A stretch of 35,769 bases of DNA. Origin: Alphaproteobacteria bacterium. Its GTDB lineage: Bacteria; Pseudomonadota; Alphaproteobacteria; UBA9219. Numbering within the stretch: the stretch's first letter is position 1; the number at the start of each line of letters is the position of its first letter. Position numbers and translations under genes: made by a program. The stretch is from assembly GCA_013289265.1 (NCBI GenBank), contig JABDAH010000015.1, positions 1 to 35,769 on the forward strand, in the 5' to 3' direction. The notes under the pieces are model-generated. The model did not search any database, was not told the DNA's origin, and saw nothing but the letters and a program-made list of their open reading frames with translations. This document shows, in pieces, positions 1-8,810 of the stretch.

Positions 1-1
1 G

Positions 2-627
<626 letters not shown>

Positions 628-628
<1 letters not shown>

Positions 629-1041
629 TGACCGCCCAATTCCAATTCGAACTCGTTTCCCCGGAAAAGCTTCTTGTCAGCAAGGCGGTTGCCATGGTGA
701 CTGTTCCGGGCGGTGAGGGCGATTACGGCGTTCTGCCCGACCATGCGCCGCTGATTACGACGGTCCGCCCCGGCGTTATCGACATCTACAGCGAAGATTC
801 GAATACAATCAGCGAGCGTATTTTCGTCGCTGGCGGCTTTGCTGAAGTTACTGCAGAGCGCTGCACTGTTTTGGCGGAAAGCGCCACGCCGGTATCAGAA
901 CTTGACCGCGTCAAGATTGAGGAACACCTCAAGCGCCTTGCTGAAGACATGCCTCACGGCCATATGCAGCCGGAAGGCGAGCAAGTTGCTCTTGATAAGC
1001 AAATTGCTATCGCCCGCGCACAGCTGGTCGCAATCGCATAA
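628..1041 (+). CDS. atpC: F1 ATP synthase subunit epsilon
   Basis: 137-residue epsilon subunit, which sits on the central stalk of F1 and regulates ATP hydrolysis. The N-terminal beta-sandwich signature is clear: FELVSPEKLL near residues 6-15, then VPGGEGDYGVLPDHAPLIT around residues 26-45. A short helical C-terminal domain follows (residues ~90-137). The length is normal for the family. The start overlaps the atpD stop by one base, as in other alphaproteobacterial atpHAGDC operons. It is the last gene of the operon; no intrinsic terminator is visible before the next gene. Confidence 0.97.
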
Positions 1042-1089
1042 AAGCAATAACTTTGTTTGGGCTTCACAGCTTATTTTCAGGGATATGCT

Positions 1090-1950
1090 ATGCAGAAACA
1101 ACTCTACACCTTTTTGTTTGCTGGGATATGCACGGCATTAGCTTTCGCGGCAAATGTTCGAGCCGAAGACAAATCCCAGTATAATTTATTCAATCCTGTA
1201 CCAGAAAGCGAAATGCGTAGCTTTTCAACGGACAGACCAACAAAAGCAAATTCACCCTATACGGTTGATGCCGGCCATTTCCAATATGAAGCCGATATTG
1301 CCAATTGGATATATGACCATAACAACACATCCCAGACTACAGTCTCGAACTTATTGATTACCGACCCCGTCCTGAAGATGGGTCTGACGAGAAACACGGA
1401 CTTAGAACTTGCTTTGGCGCCAATAAATATCAACCATTCAAGCAATCGCGTCACGGGCACAAAAACTTCCAGCTTTGGTTTCGGCGATGTTTTTACGCGG
1501 ATCAAGTTTAACTTGCTCGGTAATGATGGAGGTGATTATGCTCTGGCCATCGCACCCTATGCTAAGGCGCCGACGGCATCGCGAAACATTGGCAATAATC
1601 ATTGGGAAGGTGGCGGCTATGCACCTTTATCCATTACCTTGCCACAGGATTGGACTTTGCTTTTGATGACTCAAGTTGATTTTCTTCAAAATGCGGCTCT
1701 TGATGGCACCCATATCAACTATCAAAATTTAGTCAATGTCAGTCATCCCATTACAAATAGTCTGTCTGGCTATGCCGAATTTTGGAGTGATGTGAATACC
1801 GACAAAGACGCGCGAACCCAATATACGGGAGATCTTGGATTCGGGTGGTTGATAAGAAGTGATATTCAACTGGATGCGGGAGTTAATGTTGGATTGAATA
1901 AAGCCGCTAATGATGTCCAGCCTTATATCGGCTTATCCCAACGCTTTTAA
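1090..1950 (+). CDS. Putative outer-membrane beta-barrel protein (transporter/Phenol_MetA_deg-like)
   Basis: 286 residues from ATG 1090, chosen because CAGGGAT lies about six bases upstream and a normal signal peptide begins there (positive MQK, hydrophobic FLFAGICTALAFA, AxA-type cleavage near VRA). A TTG 33 bases earlier is a poorer start. The mature part has alternating strand-like stretches and ends in GLSQRF; the terminal Phe is the classical signal recognised by the BAM machinery. The FSTDRPTKANSPYTVDAGHFQYE opening resembles the family described as MetA-pathway phenol-degradation transporters (Pfam Phenol_MetA_deg), which is a fold label, not a demonstrated substrate. Its 3' end overlaps the convergent ohr gene by 18 bases. 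Confidence 0.72.
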   Translation: MQKQLYTFLFAGICTALAFAANVRAEDKSQYNLFNPVPESEMRSFSTDRPTKANSPYTVDAGHFQYEADIANWIYDHNNTSQTTVSNLLITDPVLKMGLTRNTDLELALAPININHSSNRVTGTKTSSFGFGDVFTRIKFNLLGNDGGDYALAIAPYAKAPTASRNIGNNHWEGGGYAPLSITLPQDWTLLLMTQVDFLQNAALDGTHINYQNLVNVSHPITNSLSGYAEFWSDVNTDKDARTQYTGDLGFGWLIRSDIQLDAGVNVGLNKAANDVQPYIGLSQRF

Positions 1951-2352
1951 CGTCACATCGATATTGCCGCGCGTAGCCTTGGAGTAGGGGCATACCTGAT
2001 GTGCCGCTTCTATCAGGGCCTGCGTTTCCGCTGCCTGAACGCCACCAATCGATACTTCCAACGTCACAGCCAGACGAAAGCCGCCGTCATCCTTACCGAT
2101 AGTTACATGTGACGTCACGCTTACTTCACCGATCTGCTTCTTCTGTTGTCCGGCAACGAAGGCAACGGCACTGCCAAAGCAGGCTGCGTAACCTAAGGCA
2201 AATAGTTGTTCAGGATTGGTGGCATTCGGTTTGCCGGGGCCGCCCATTTCCTTTGGCATCGACAGATCCAGTTTGATAAGGCCGTCGGATGTTTCGGCGT
2301 GGCCATTACGGCCTGCTACGGCTATGGCATGGGCGGTATAAAGTGGCGTCAT
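1933..2352 (-). CDS. ohr: Organic hydroperoxide resistance protein (Ohr/OsmC family)
   Basis: 139-residue thiol peroxidase that reduces organic hydroperoxides in the cytoplasm. Both redox cysteines are present in their family contexts: Cys58 in NPEQLFALGYAACF and Cys121 in QVCPYSKATRGN, the two signatures separating Ohr from OsmC. The length is typical. A strong Shine-Dalgarno (AAAGGAG) lies six bases before the ATG at 2352. It starts 14 bases after the metallophosphoesterase gene on the same strand, so the two are probably co-transcribed. No OhrR repressor gene is next to it. The last 18 bases overlap the convergent outer-membrane gene. Confidence 0.95.
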   Translation of the reverse strand: MTPLYTAHAIAVAGRNGHAETSDGLIKLDLSMPKEMGGPGKPNATNPEQLFALGYAACFGSAVAFVAGQQKKQIGEVSVTSHVTIGKDDGGFRLAVTLEVSIGGVQAAETQALIEAAHQVCPYSKATRGNIDVTLKALG

Positions 2353-2366
2353 GGTTTTCTCCTTTG

Positions 2367-3563
2367 TTAAGTTATTACAGGCATCAGAACAATTTCTGTA
2401 ATTTCGGCGGATGTTCCAAGCCGCATCGGCGGCCCCCAGAAGCCAGTTCCCTCACTGACATAGATCTGACTATTGCTGTTGGGGTATCGATGCAACCCGC
2501 TAACATAAGGTTGCTGGATATAAACAAAGTAATTCCATGGCCATATCTGACCACCATGCGTATGTCCTGACAGTTGCAGGTCAACTCCAAGTGTCGCAGC
2601 TTCGCGTATGGCGGCTGGCTGATGCGCAAGAAGGACGGTCGGGATTTCCGTATTCCTGCCTTCCAATGCTTTTGGCAGGTCTGGGCCATGGCCGGGGAAA
2701 CTAGCGCTGGCCCAATCATCAACCCCCGCAAGCTCTATCAGGCTGTCATTATCGTCGTTCTGGATTGTCACCCGCTCATTGCGTAAAACGCGGATACCGA
2801 GGCTTTCGATATGTTCGATCCATTCATCAACGCCTGAGTAATATTCGTGGTTGCCGGTGATAAAAAATACGCCGTGTTTCGCCTGCAATGCACGTAGAGG
2901 TTCTACATGCGGACTAAGATCTGCTACGGAGCCATCTACCAAATCACCGGTAATAGCGATGATATCTGGATTAAGGGCATTCGTCCGCTCAACCACATGT
3001 TTCAGCCACTCGCCGTTTATCATGGGGCCGATATGAAGATCGGTAATCTGCGCGATGCGAAAACCGCCACGCGCAGGTGGCAACTTGGCCAGATGCACAT
3101 CAACGCGCTTGACCTGAACAGGACGCAGCCCATTCCATAAAGATGCCGCCGATACGAGCGCGGCTGATCCCAAGGCCGTTAGCCCCAACCCCTTTTGTAA
3201 AAATAGCCGTCTTTCGGGGCTAGGTTCACTTACTGCAAGGGACATAACAATTTTGGCAATATCACAGCCGAGTAGTGTAAGCCCAAGGATCATCGCAATG
3301 CCGAGCCAAGTAAAAGCCACCCATACAAAAGGGGATGCTGTTTCGCGCGGCAATATGCGCCCCAATGGCATGGCAGCCATCAGGATAATGAGAAGGGCAC
3401 CTAATCCAATCGCCAGATATCTGCGGCTATGGCTATTTAATTCGAAATAATCGCTGAGGCGAGAGAAGATATAGAAATGCCAGACACCAAAAACGATCGA
3501 TGCTAGGGACAGGAAAAGAGTGATATGGAGCGAGCGGGACAAAGCATCCTCGTACGGTTGCAT
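2367..3563 (-). CDS. Membrane-anchored metallophosphoesterase (YkuE/YaeI type) with internal twin-arginine motif
   Basis: 398-residue calcineurin-like phosphoesterase. All metal-site motifs are present: D175-L-H177, GD at 206-207, GNHE 237-240, H314 in LAHQ, and GHTH 333-336. The N-terminal 150 residues carry three hydrophobic segments (~14-33, 49-68, 79-103) and a fourth at ~125-146, just after the motif E-R118-R119-L-F-L-Q-K. Characterised relatives (YkuE, YaeI) are Tat substrates acting outside the cytoplasm on phosphodiesters; here the RR motif is internal. Arg/Lys distribution fits an N-out topology placing RR in the cytoplasm and the catalytic domain in the periplasm. The substrate is unknown. 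The gene precedes ohr by 14 bases. Confidence 0.85.
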   Translation of the reverse strand: MQPYEDALSRSLHITLFLSLASIVFGVWHFYIFSRLSDYFELNSHSRRYLAIGLGALLIILMAAMPLGRILPRETASPFVWVAFTWLGIAMILGLTLLGCDIAKIVMSLAVSEPSPERRLFLQKGLGLTALGSAALVSAASLWNGLRPVQVKRVDVHLAKLPPARGGFRIAQITDLHIGPMINGEWLKHVVERTNALNPDIIAITGDLVDGSVADLSPHVEPLRALQAKHGVFFITGNHEYYSGVDEWIEHIESLGIRVLRNERVTIQNDDNDSLIELAGVDDWASASFPGHGPDLPKALEGRNTEIPTVLLAHQPAAIREAATLGVDLQLSGHTHGGQIWPWNYFVYIQQPYVSGLHRYPNSNSQIYVSEGTGFWGPPMRLGTSAEITEIVLMPVIT

Positions 3564-3565
3564 AA

Positions 3566-3585
3566 GTTCCCAATAAATAGGGAAC
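3566..3585. promoter_or_regulatory. Hairpin covering the Shine-Dalgarno of the metallophosphoesterase gene
   Basis: GTTCCC at 3566-3571 and GGGAAC at 3580-3585 form a perfect six-base inverted repeat with an eight-base A/T loop. On the minus strand the 3' arm GGGAAC is the only Shine-Dalgarno-like sequence before the ATG at 3563, so folding of the mRNA would hide it. This could tune translation, or the dyad could be a protein-binding site. Only the symmetry is seen; the function is inferred. Confidence 0.4.
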
Positions 3586-3598
3586 AGGGGATAATGAA

Positions 3599-3657
3599 CC
3601 TATATGGATTAACGGCTTGCAGCTTGAAGTCAATCCGTCCTTCCTTTAATCCATAGG
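3599..3657. promoter_or_regulatory. Structured leader or dyad upstream of the NRAMP transporter gene
   Basis: CCTATATGGATTAA at 3599-3612 is complementary to TTAATCCATAGG at 3646-3657, with a two-base bulge, and an inner ACGG/CCGT pair (3612-3615 with 3635-3638) shares the edge of the arm. This leaves a stem-loop ending 21 bases before the TTG start. It may be a 5' UTR element or an operator pair in a divergent promoter region. I do not recognise a yybP-ykoY manganese riboswitch or a confident Mur/MntR box in it. Confidence 0.35.
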
Positions 3658-3678
3658 CATGGTTTTTATGGTGATCCT

Positions 3679-4989
3679 TTGTTGAATTTGCCCAAAACAG
3701 CTACGCCGCCTTTCTGCCCGTCAGAAATTAAGGGCTCCATTTCCTTTAAGGCTTCAGATGGTCTGGGCAGCAAATTACTGCGCTTTATGGGGCCGGGTTT
3801 TCTGGTCGCAGTCGGCTATATGGACCCCGGCAATTGGGCGACGGATATCGAAGCCGGTTCCCGCTTTGGTTATGACCTTATCTTTATTGTCGCTTTTTCC
3901 AGCTTCGCGGCGATTCTACTACAATCGCTCAGTATGCGGCTTGGTGTTGTTACGGGTAAAGATCTTGCGCGCCTGACCCGAGAGCGCAACAGCAAAACCG
4001 CCTCGATATTTTTGTGGCTGATGGCGGAGGTTTCAATCATCGCCTGCGACCTTGCTGAGGTTCTCGGTGGTGCATTAGCTTTTCATTTGTTGCTAGGCGT
4101 ACCTTTGCTATTCGGCATCGTTCTGACCATTCTGGATACATTCATTGTATTGGGCCTGCAGGGCCGAAATTTTCGCACTGTGGAAGCCATTATTCTCGGC
4201 CTCGTAATAACAGTCGGCGCCTGTTTTATTGTTGAACTGGCCCTTATCAAACCTTTCTGGCCGGATGTTTTCGCAGGTTTCGTGCCTTCATTTAGTAAAC
4301 TGAGCCAGCCTTACGCCGTACCTTTGGCTGTTGGTATTATCGGCGCCACGGTAATGCCGCATAATCTTTATCTTCATTCCTCGATTATTCAGACGCGCAT
4401 TGTCAGCGCCGATAATATTAGTAAACGCCAGGCCATCCGCTTTTCGACCTTGGATACTGTGACATCGCTATTTTTTGCGATGCTGATTAACTGCGCCATT
4501 CTGATGCTGGCGGCAGGCGCATTCCATTCTACAGGCCAGGTCGTTGCCGATATCGGCGATGCCTATAATCTCCTGAATCCTCTTCTGGGATCAGCGTTGG
4601 CCGCGCCACTGTTTGGCATCGCCTTGCTGGCATCCGGACAAAGTTCCACTTTTACCGGGACCATTGCCGGGCAGGTGATTATGGAAGGATTTATTGACCT
4701 CAAAATACCCTGTTGGCAGAGGCGTCTTATTACCCGCAGTCTTGCCCTCATTCCTGCCTTACTTGGCATCTGGATGCTGGGCGACCACAGTATTGGAAAA
4801 CTGCTGGTGCTCAGCCAAATTATACTATGCCTGCAGCTGCCATTTGCCATCTATCCTTTGATACGCCAAACGGCGGACAAAAAACTCATGGGCGAATTTG
4901 CGACTTCCCGCCGTATTCAAACCATCGCATACCTGATTTTTGCAATGATCGTTTGCGGAAACCTGTGGCTTGTTTGGCGATTTTTTTAG
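3679..4989 (+). CDS. mntH: NRAMP-family divalent metal (Mn2+/Fe2+) transporter
   Basis: 436-residue inner-membrane transporter of the NRAMP family, a proton-coupled importer of Mn2+ and related divalent ions. The TM1 metal-binding motif D49-P-G-N52 sits in GYMDPGNWATDIEAGS, and the TM6 motif M226-P-H-N229 in GATVMPHNLYLHSS; these are the family's metal ligands. About eleven hydrophobic segments can be followed to the C-terminus. No ATG fits; the frame opens with tandem TTG codons at 3679 and 3682, which give the normal ~37-residue N-terminal tail before the GPGFL motif. A weak TTG start behind a structured leader suggests low or regulated expression. Read divergently from the metallophosphoesterase gene. 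Confidence 0.93.
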   Translation: MLNLPKTATPPFCPSEIKGSISFKASDGLGSKLLRFMGPGFLVAVGYMDPGNWATDIEAGSRFGYDLIFIVAFSSFAAILLQSLSMRLGVVTGKDLARLTRERNSKTASIFLWLMAEVSIIACDLAEVLGGALAFHLLLGVPLLFGIVLTILDTFIVLGLQGRNFRTVEAIILGLVITVGACFIVELALIKPFWPDVFAGFVPSFSKLSQPYAVPLAVGIIGATVMPHNLYLHSSIIQTRIVSADNISKRQAIRFSTLDTVTSLFFAMLINCAILMLAAGAFHSTGQVVADIGDAYNLLNPLLGSALAAPLFGIALLASGQSSTFTGTIAGQVIMEGFIDLKIPCWQRRLITRSLALIPALLGIWMLGDHSIGKLLVLSQIILCLQLPFAIYPLIRQTADKKLMGEFATSRRIQTIAYLIFAMIVCGNLWLVWRFF

Positions 4990-5113
4990 AGCTTTTGTGG
5001 TAGTTTGCATAAAAGACCGTCGCACGACCATGCTGGCAATTGATGCGGTAAGCGTTCTTAGTTAAGCACTTCTTTCTCTTCCGGCGGCTCACTAAATATG
5101 TATAACTAACTCT

Positions 5114-6412
5114 ATGGTCCTCAAGAAATCCCCTCCTTGGAATGTGCTGGTTTTTCCGGCTGCGAGTGAAATCGGGCTGGAAATACACCGTTCGCTTAGC
5201 AACCTTAAAGAAGTCATCTTACATGGTGCCAACCGTTCCGGCCCTACTACCGCCCAGTATTATTTTGCGCGGTTACATGATCTACCCTTCATTGATCAGG
5301 CAGAATGCCTGCAACAGCTACAAAAACTGATCGCTGAGCACAATATTGACGCCATTTTTCCGGCGCATGATGATGTTGCTTTATGGTTGGTTCAGCACGC
5401 CGACCAATTAGCAGCTACCGTTATAACATCATCATACGAGGTCGCCGCGATATGTCGCTCTAAGAAGAAGACTTATGAATTTCTAAAAGATTGCGTCCCG
5501 GTTCCACGCCTTATGAACCCCAATTCTGGCGATCTTCTTTTTCCGGTGTTCGTTAAACCTGATTGCGGGCAGGGCAGCCAACGCGCCCGGCTTATTGCCG
5601 ATACCTCGGCTTTAAAAACCGCCACCGATGCCGAACCTGACCTTATTGTTATGGAGTACTTACCCTTTCGGGAATATACGGTCGATTGTTTTAGCAATAG
5701 TGGAAAAATTTTATTCGCCAAGGCGCGCGAACGCATCAGTACGCGCACGGGAATTGCGACACTTTGTAGCCCCGCCGATCGTCCGGAAGCTCGTCAGTGG
5801 GCGGAATGTATTGTGCAGAAATTAAATCTAAATGGTGCCTGGTTTTTTCAAATGAAGGAGGATGCCGACCATAATTTAAAACTGCTCGAGATCAGCCCTC
5901 GCGTGGCGGGCAGCATGTCGTTCCACCGGGTGACGGGAATTAATTTCCCACTTCTTAGCCTTTATCAGGCGGCGGGAGCACCTCTAGCGGCTATTGACAG
6001 TTTCTCTTCAAAAATAACACTTGGGCGTAGCCTCGACGTTCGCTTTCTCTATGACAAGCCTATTGGCGCCCTCTATATTGATCTTGATGATACCCTCCTC
6101 ATTCGTGGTCGGGTAAATACCAGGTTGGTTGGACTGATTTTCCAGTGCCGCAATCAAAAAATCCCTGTGCATTGTGTGACCCGCCATAAAGGCAATTTGA
6201 TGGAAACTTTAAAACGCTATCATTTGACCAATCTGTTCGATCATCTTGTGCATATTTTAGACGACACGATGCCAAAAGCGCACTATCTTACGGCGGCAAA
6301 CGCGGTTTTTATCGACGACAGTTTCGCCGAACGCCACAACGCAGCGCAATTGTCGAATGTTCGCTGTTTCGATCCGAATGGAGCTCTGTGTTTATTAGAT
6401 TATAGGGATTAA
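5114..6412 (+). CDS. ATP-grasp ligase fused to a C-terminal HAD domain
   Basis: 432 residues with two modules. Residues ~10-300 are a pre-ATP-grasp plus ATP-grasp fold of the short carbamoyl-phosphate-synthase-like type: K148 in FVKPDCGQGSQ is the ATP-binding lysine and loop, and E259-I-S-P-R263 is the Mg2+/catalytic segment. Residues ~318-432 are a compact HAD phosphatase-like domain: D323-L-D325-D-T (motif I), a Thr in HCVTRHKG (motif II), Lys in MPKAHYL (motif III) and FIDDSF (motif IV). ATP-grasp enzymes join a carboxylate to an amine or thiol; the substrate here is unknown. No clear Shine-Dalgarno precedes the ATG. The stop overlaps by four bases the end of the convergent COG5610-like gene. 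Confidence 0.85.
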   Translation: MVLKKSPPWNVLVFPAASEIGLEIHRSLSNLKEVILHGANRSGPTTAQYYFARLHDLPFIDQAECLQQLQKLIAEHNIDAIFPAHDDVALWLVQHADQLAATVITSSYEVAAICRSKKKTYEFLKDCVPVPRLMNPNSGDLLFPVFVKPDCGQGSQRARLIADTSALKTATDAEPDLIVMEYLPFREYTVDCFSNSGKILFAKARERISTRTGIATLCSPADRPEARQWAECIVQKLNLNGAWFFQMKEDADHNLKLLEISPRVAGSMSFHRVTGINFPLLSLYQAAGAPLAAIDSFSSKITLGRSLDVRFLYDKPIGALYIDLDDTLLIRGRVNTRLVGLIFQCRNQKIPVHCVTRHKGNLMETLKRYHLTNLFDHLVHILDDTMPKAHYLTAANAVFIDDSFAERHNAAQLSNVRCFDPNGALCLLDYRD

Positions 6413-7623
6413 GAAATATTCTGGCGCAACAAACTGGCCGCAGGCCATGCTGTTTGAATTTTTGACCACGCTTGTGGGAGACCGGCAAGGGAAGGGGCCA
6501 GAAGGCGAGGCGTTTCTCCATCCACGCCAAAATCAAGGGGCCAATCACATAAAGCCAATACCTCGTTTGCCAAAGGTTGTAGCAACAAGCGTCCCCAAAG
6601 GCATCGGCACAAATCTGCGGTCAGCGCCGACGACATGGCGTCGTGGTATATGCGTGCGGCTGCAAGAATATGTTCCTGCCAATCCGACAGAGTACGTTGT
6701 CGATTTTTGTCGAGAGGACTATCGCTCCATTGTGGTTGTCCATCGGAACCATAAGATTGAAGTGGGCCCAAGTCACAACCGGCAAAAATCTCGATCAATT
6801 CAGGTGTGCGTCTATAAGCGTCGCCAATCCAGCTTGGCTGGCCAGCGTCAGAGAGAAATCCACGAATCTCGCAACCTTTCTGTTGTGCCCATATGACGCC
6901 CTGCGTCGTAGCAAAATTTAAGCCACGTAAAACAGGTGGATAATTTTCTCCTTCCAAAACCGTTTGCAGGGAACGTTGAATATTTCCAGCGCTGGCGAAG
7001 TCCAGCATGACAAAACCTTTGTTCGGCGCATCTTCTGTCGTGCGCTTCCAATGTAGTGTCAGCCCGTCGCGCGCGGTTTTGGCCGCATACCAAAGGGGAG
7101 ATTCTTCACCTTGCCTTCCCCATTTCGCAACCAGAGTCCGCGCCAAATCAAGATCGATGATCCCATCCACAGGAACATCCCCCTTGGTGGATAGCGAAAA
7201 CTTTGCCAGATCTCCCCCAGTTAAAGGTTTGATGCGTGTGCGTACCAACCAATTGACCAAGGCTTCGTCATCATCCGCAGCATAGGCGGCAAGAAGGCTA
7301 AGATTGCGATTGACGGCAATCTCGCGCCCCTGAACACCATGCAAACAAGAGAGCAAACGAAGCAGATACCTTCCTTCGCGCATAACACCAAGCGGCAGCA
7401 TGCAAGACTCTTTTATTTCTGCCGCCAACCACGAGACAAATCCGGCGAGGACCGGGGCTACAACCCATACCGCTAATTTACAAGAATCCGGCAAATCGCT
7501 TACGTCCATTCGTCGCCGGATGTTCCACAAGTTCGTTAAGTGACCTAGAGGATATCCTTGTTTAAGCGCGAAAGCCTCCTCCGCCTCGGCCAGTTGGGAT
7601 TCACCATAAGGAGACAAGTTCAT
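6409..7623 (-). CDS. COG5610-like protein lacking the HAD domain
   Basis: 404 residues without signal peptide. I assign it by pattern, not by a single strong motif: a hydrophobic segment then MREGRYLL (81-88) where COG5610 proteins have a LARDG-like motif; LDFASAGNIQRSLQ (207-220) matching their VDIGWxGxxQ segment; E275 in a PELIE stretch; and LLLQPLANEVLAL near the C-terminus matching their P-x-x-EA-x-x-LG tail. In COG5610 these elements normally follow an N-terminal HAD hydrolase domain, which is absent here. The convergent neighbour carries a HAD domain fused to ATP-grasp. Members often lie in polysaccharide loci. Function unknown. A weak AGGG lies before the ATG at 7623. Confidence 0.65.
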   Translation of the reverse strand: MNLSPYGESQLAEAEEAFALKQGYPLGHLTNLWNIRRRMDVSDLPDSCKLAVWVVAPVLAGFVSWLAAEIKESCMLPLGVMREGRYLLRLLSCLHGVQGREIAVNRNLSLLAAYAADDDEALVNWLVRTRIKPLTGGDLAKFSLSTKGDVPVDGIIDLDLARTLVAKWGRQGEESPLWYAAKTARDGLTLHWKRTTEDAPNKGFVMLDFASAGNIQRSLQTVLEGENYPPVLRGLNFATTQGVIWAQQKGCEIRGFLSDAGQPSWIGDAYRRTPELIEIFAGCDLGPLQSYGSDGQPQWSDSPLDKNRQRTLSDWQEHILAAARIYHDAMSSALTADLCRCLWGRLLLQPLANEVLALCDWPLDFGVDGETPRLLAPSLAGLPQAWSKIQTAWPAASLLRQNIS

Positions 7624-7695
7624 CGTATTTGCCCTAAAAGCGGATTTTCGACATCTAGCTATGCAACGAATATATCCTCACAGTTTAAGAGTAGC

Positions 7696-7797
7696 TACAT
7701 ATGTATAAGAGCAAATTTAGACCCGTATATTAAGCCATTGCATCAGTATTTGATGCTTGTAAGGCATGACTGCATCGGCATAAAGTTAGCAACTTTA
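7696..7797. promoter_or_regulatory. Cluster of three dyads upstream of the FkbM gene
   Basis: The 252-base interval between the divergent COG5610-like and FkbM genes holds three short inverted repeats: TACATATGTA (7696-7705, perfect), GCATCA-GTATT-TGATGC (7740-7756) and TAAAGTT-AGC-AACTTTA (7781-7797). Such clustering in a divergent control region suggests regulator binding or RNA hairpins. No regulator gene lies nearby and no confident -35/-10 pair was recognised. Beyond these dyads I see nothing in the interval. Confidence 0.3.
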
Positions 7798-7875
7798 CTT
7801 CTTAGAGCTCGATCCTGTCCCTAAATGAAAGAAAATCGCAAAGCATGCTGCCCAACTATATAGAAATAATTCGCC

Positions 7876-8733
7876 ATGCCTGACCAAAAAACGGAGCCAC
7901 CACACTTCCCGAAGAAATCACATTTTCTGCATGCAAAGCAAGAGAAGGTTGTAGTGAGGGGGCAGCACGATATTGCCTACAATGTTACGCCCCATTCGGC
8001 ACTCGATGAGCACATTATCAAGAACGGAATTTATGGCGATTGGATCGCCAACCAAGATGTGATCCAAATCGCAAAAGATGCGGTAATATTCGATGTTGGC
8101 GCTAATGCCGGCTTTCTTTCTTTGATTTTCGCCAAGCGCTACGCTCCGAATGGCGCGGTTTACGCTTATGAACCAGATCCAGTCATTTTTGAGCAATTAC
8201 AGGAAAATCTTGCGGTTAACGATAGTATAAAAAATTTATTCCTGAACCAAATCGCCCTGCAAGACGATCCGGGGAAAACTGAATCCTTATTCAATATACG
8301 CCGCGCGATCGACGGCGATGCCAATGAAAATTGTGGCCTGTCTTCTTTACTGAATATCCAGTTGCATACCGTCGATCGCGTTACGGTAAATGTCAGCACT
8401 CTAGATAAAGAAGTTTCGAGCCTCTCACTCCAACGATTAGATTTTATAAAAATTGACGTTGAAGGGTGCGAAAATATTGTTTTGGCAGGAGGGCGACACT
8501 CCATCATTCAATTCAAGCCGACTATTTTATGGGAATTTTCGAGAATTATAGACAAGCTCTCCGGAAACCGGAACAGCACCGAATCTTTTTCATACCTTTC
8601 CGAACTTGGTTATCTCCATTTTGCGATCTCGGAGACTGAGGGGCTCAAAGCTGCGCTGTCGCCAGATGATTTAGTTGCGGATTTGAATATTCTCTCGTTT
8701 CACCAAGAGAAAATACCGAATAATTTGCGGTGA
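7876..8733 (+). CDS. FkbM family SAM-dependent methyltransferase
   Basis: 285-residue class I methyltransferase. The SAM-binding motif I is VIFDVGANAG (DVGANAG at 73-79), motif II ends in YEPDP (98-102), and the family hallmark IDVEGCE is at residues 193-199. FkbM-type enzymes O-methylate sugars or polyketides, and in surface-glycan loci usually modify a glycan hydroxyl. There is no signal peptide, so it acts in the cytoplasm. The gene stands alone on the plus strand, convergent with the radical SAM gene. Start ATG 7876 has no obvious Shine-Dalgarno; no nearer alternative is better. Confidence 0.92.
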   Translation: MPDQKTEPPHFPKKSHFLHAKQEKVVVRGQHDIAYNVTPHSALDEHIIKNGIYGDWIANQDVIQIAKDAVIFDVGANAGFLSLIFAKRYAPNGAVYAYEPDPVIFEQLQENLAVNDSIKNLFLNQIALQDDPGKTESLFNIRRAIDGDANENCGLSSLLNIQLHTVDRVTVNVSTLDKEVSSLSLQRLDFIKIDVEGCENIVLAGGRHSIIQFKPTILWEFSRIIDKLSGNRNSTESFSYLSELGYLHFAISETEGLKAALSPDDLVADLNILSFHQEKIPNNLR

Positions 8734-8776
8734 TATGAGGCGAGAAACTCGGCTTGCCCATAGTAGACCCCTTGTT

Positions 8777-8810
8777 AATACGTCTCCACGCGCAATCTTT
8801 AGAACGTATT
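8777..8810. terminator. Dyad between convergent genes, possible weak terminator
   Basis: AATACGT at 8777-8783 pairs with ACGTATT at 8804-8810 around a 20-base loop, ending in the stop region of the radical SAM gene. It lies where transcription from both sides should end, but neither side has a U-run, so intrinsic termination is doubtful. Confidence 0.2.

Noticed and set aside
1042-1089. Terminator after atpC
   Set aside because: No stem followed by a T-run is present.
3668-3684. ATG at 3668 as the mntH start
   Set aside because: It is in another frame and meets TGA after five codons.
6447-6921. Two plus-strand frames opposite the COG5610-like gene
   Set aside because: They are antisense to a convincing 404-residue coding frame and show no recognisable motif.
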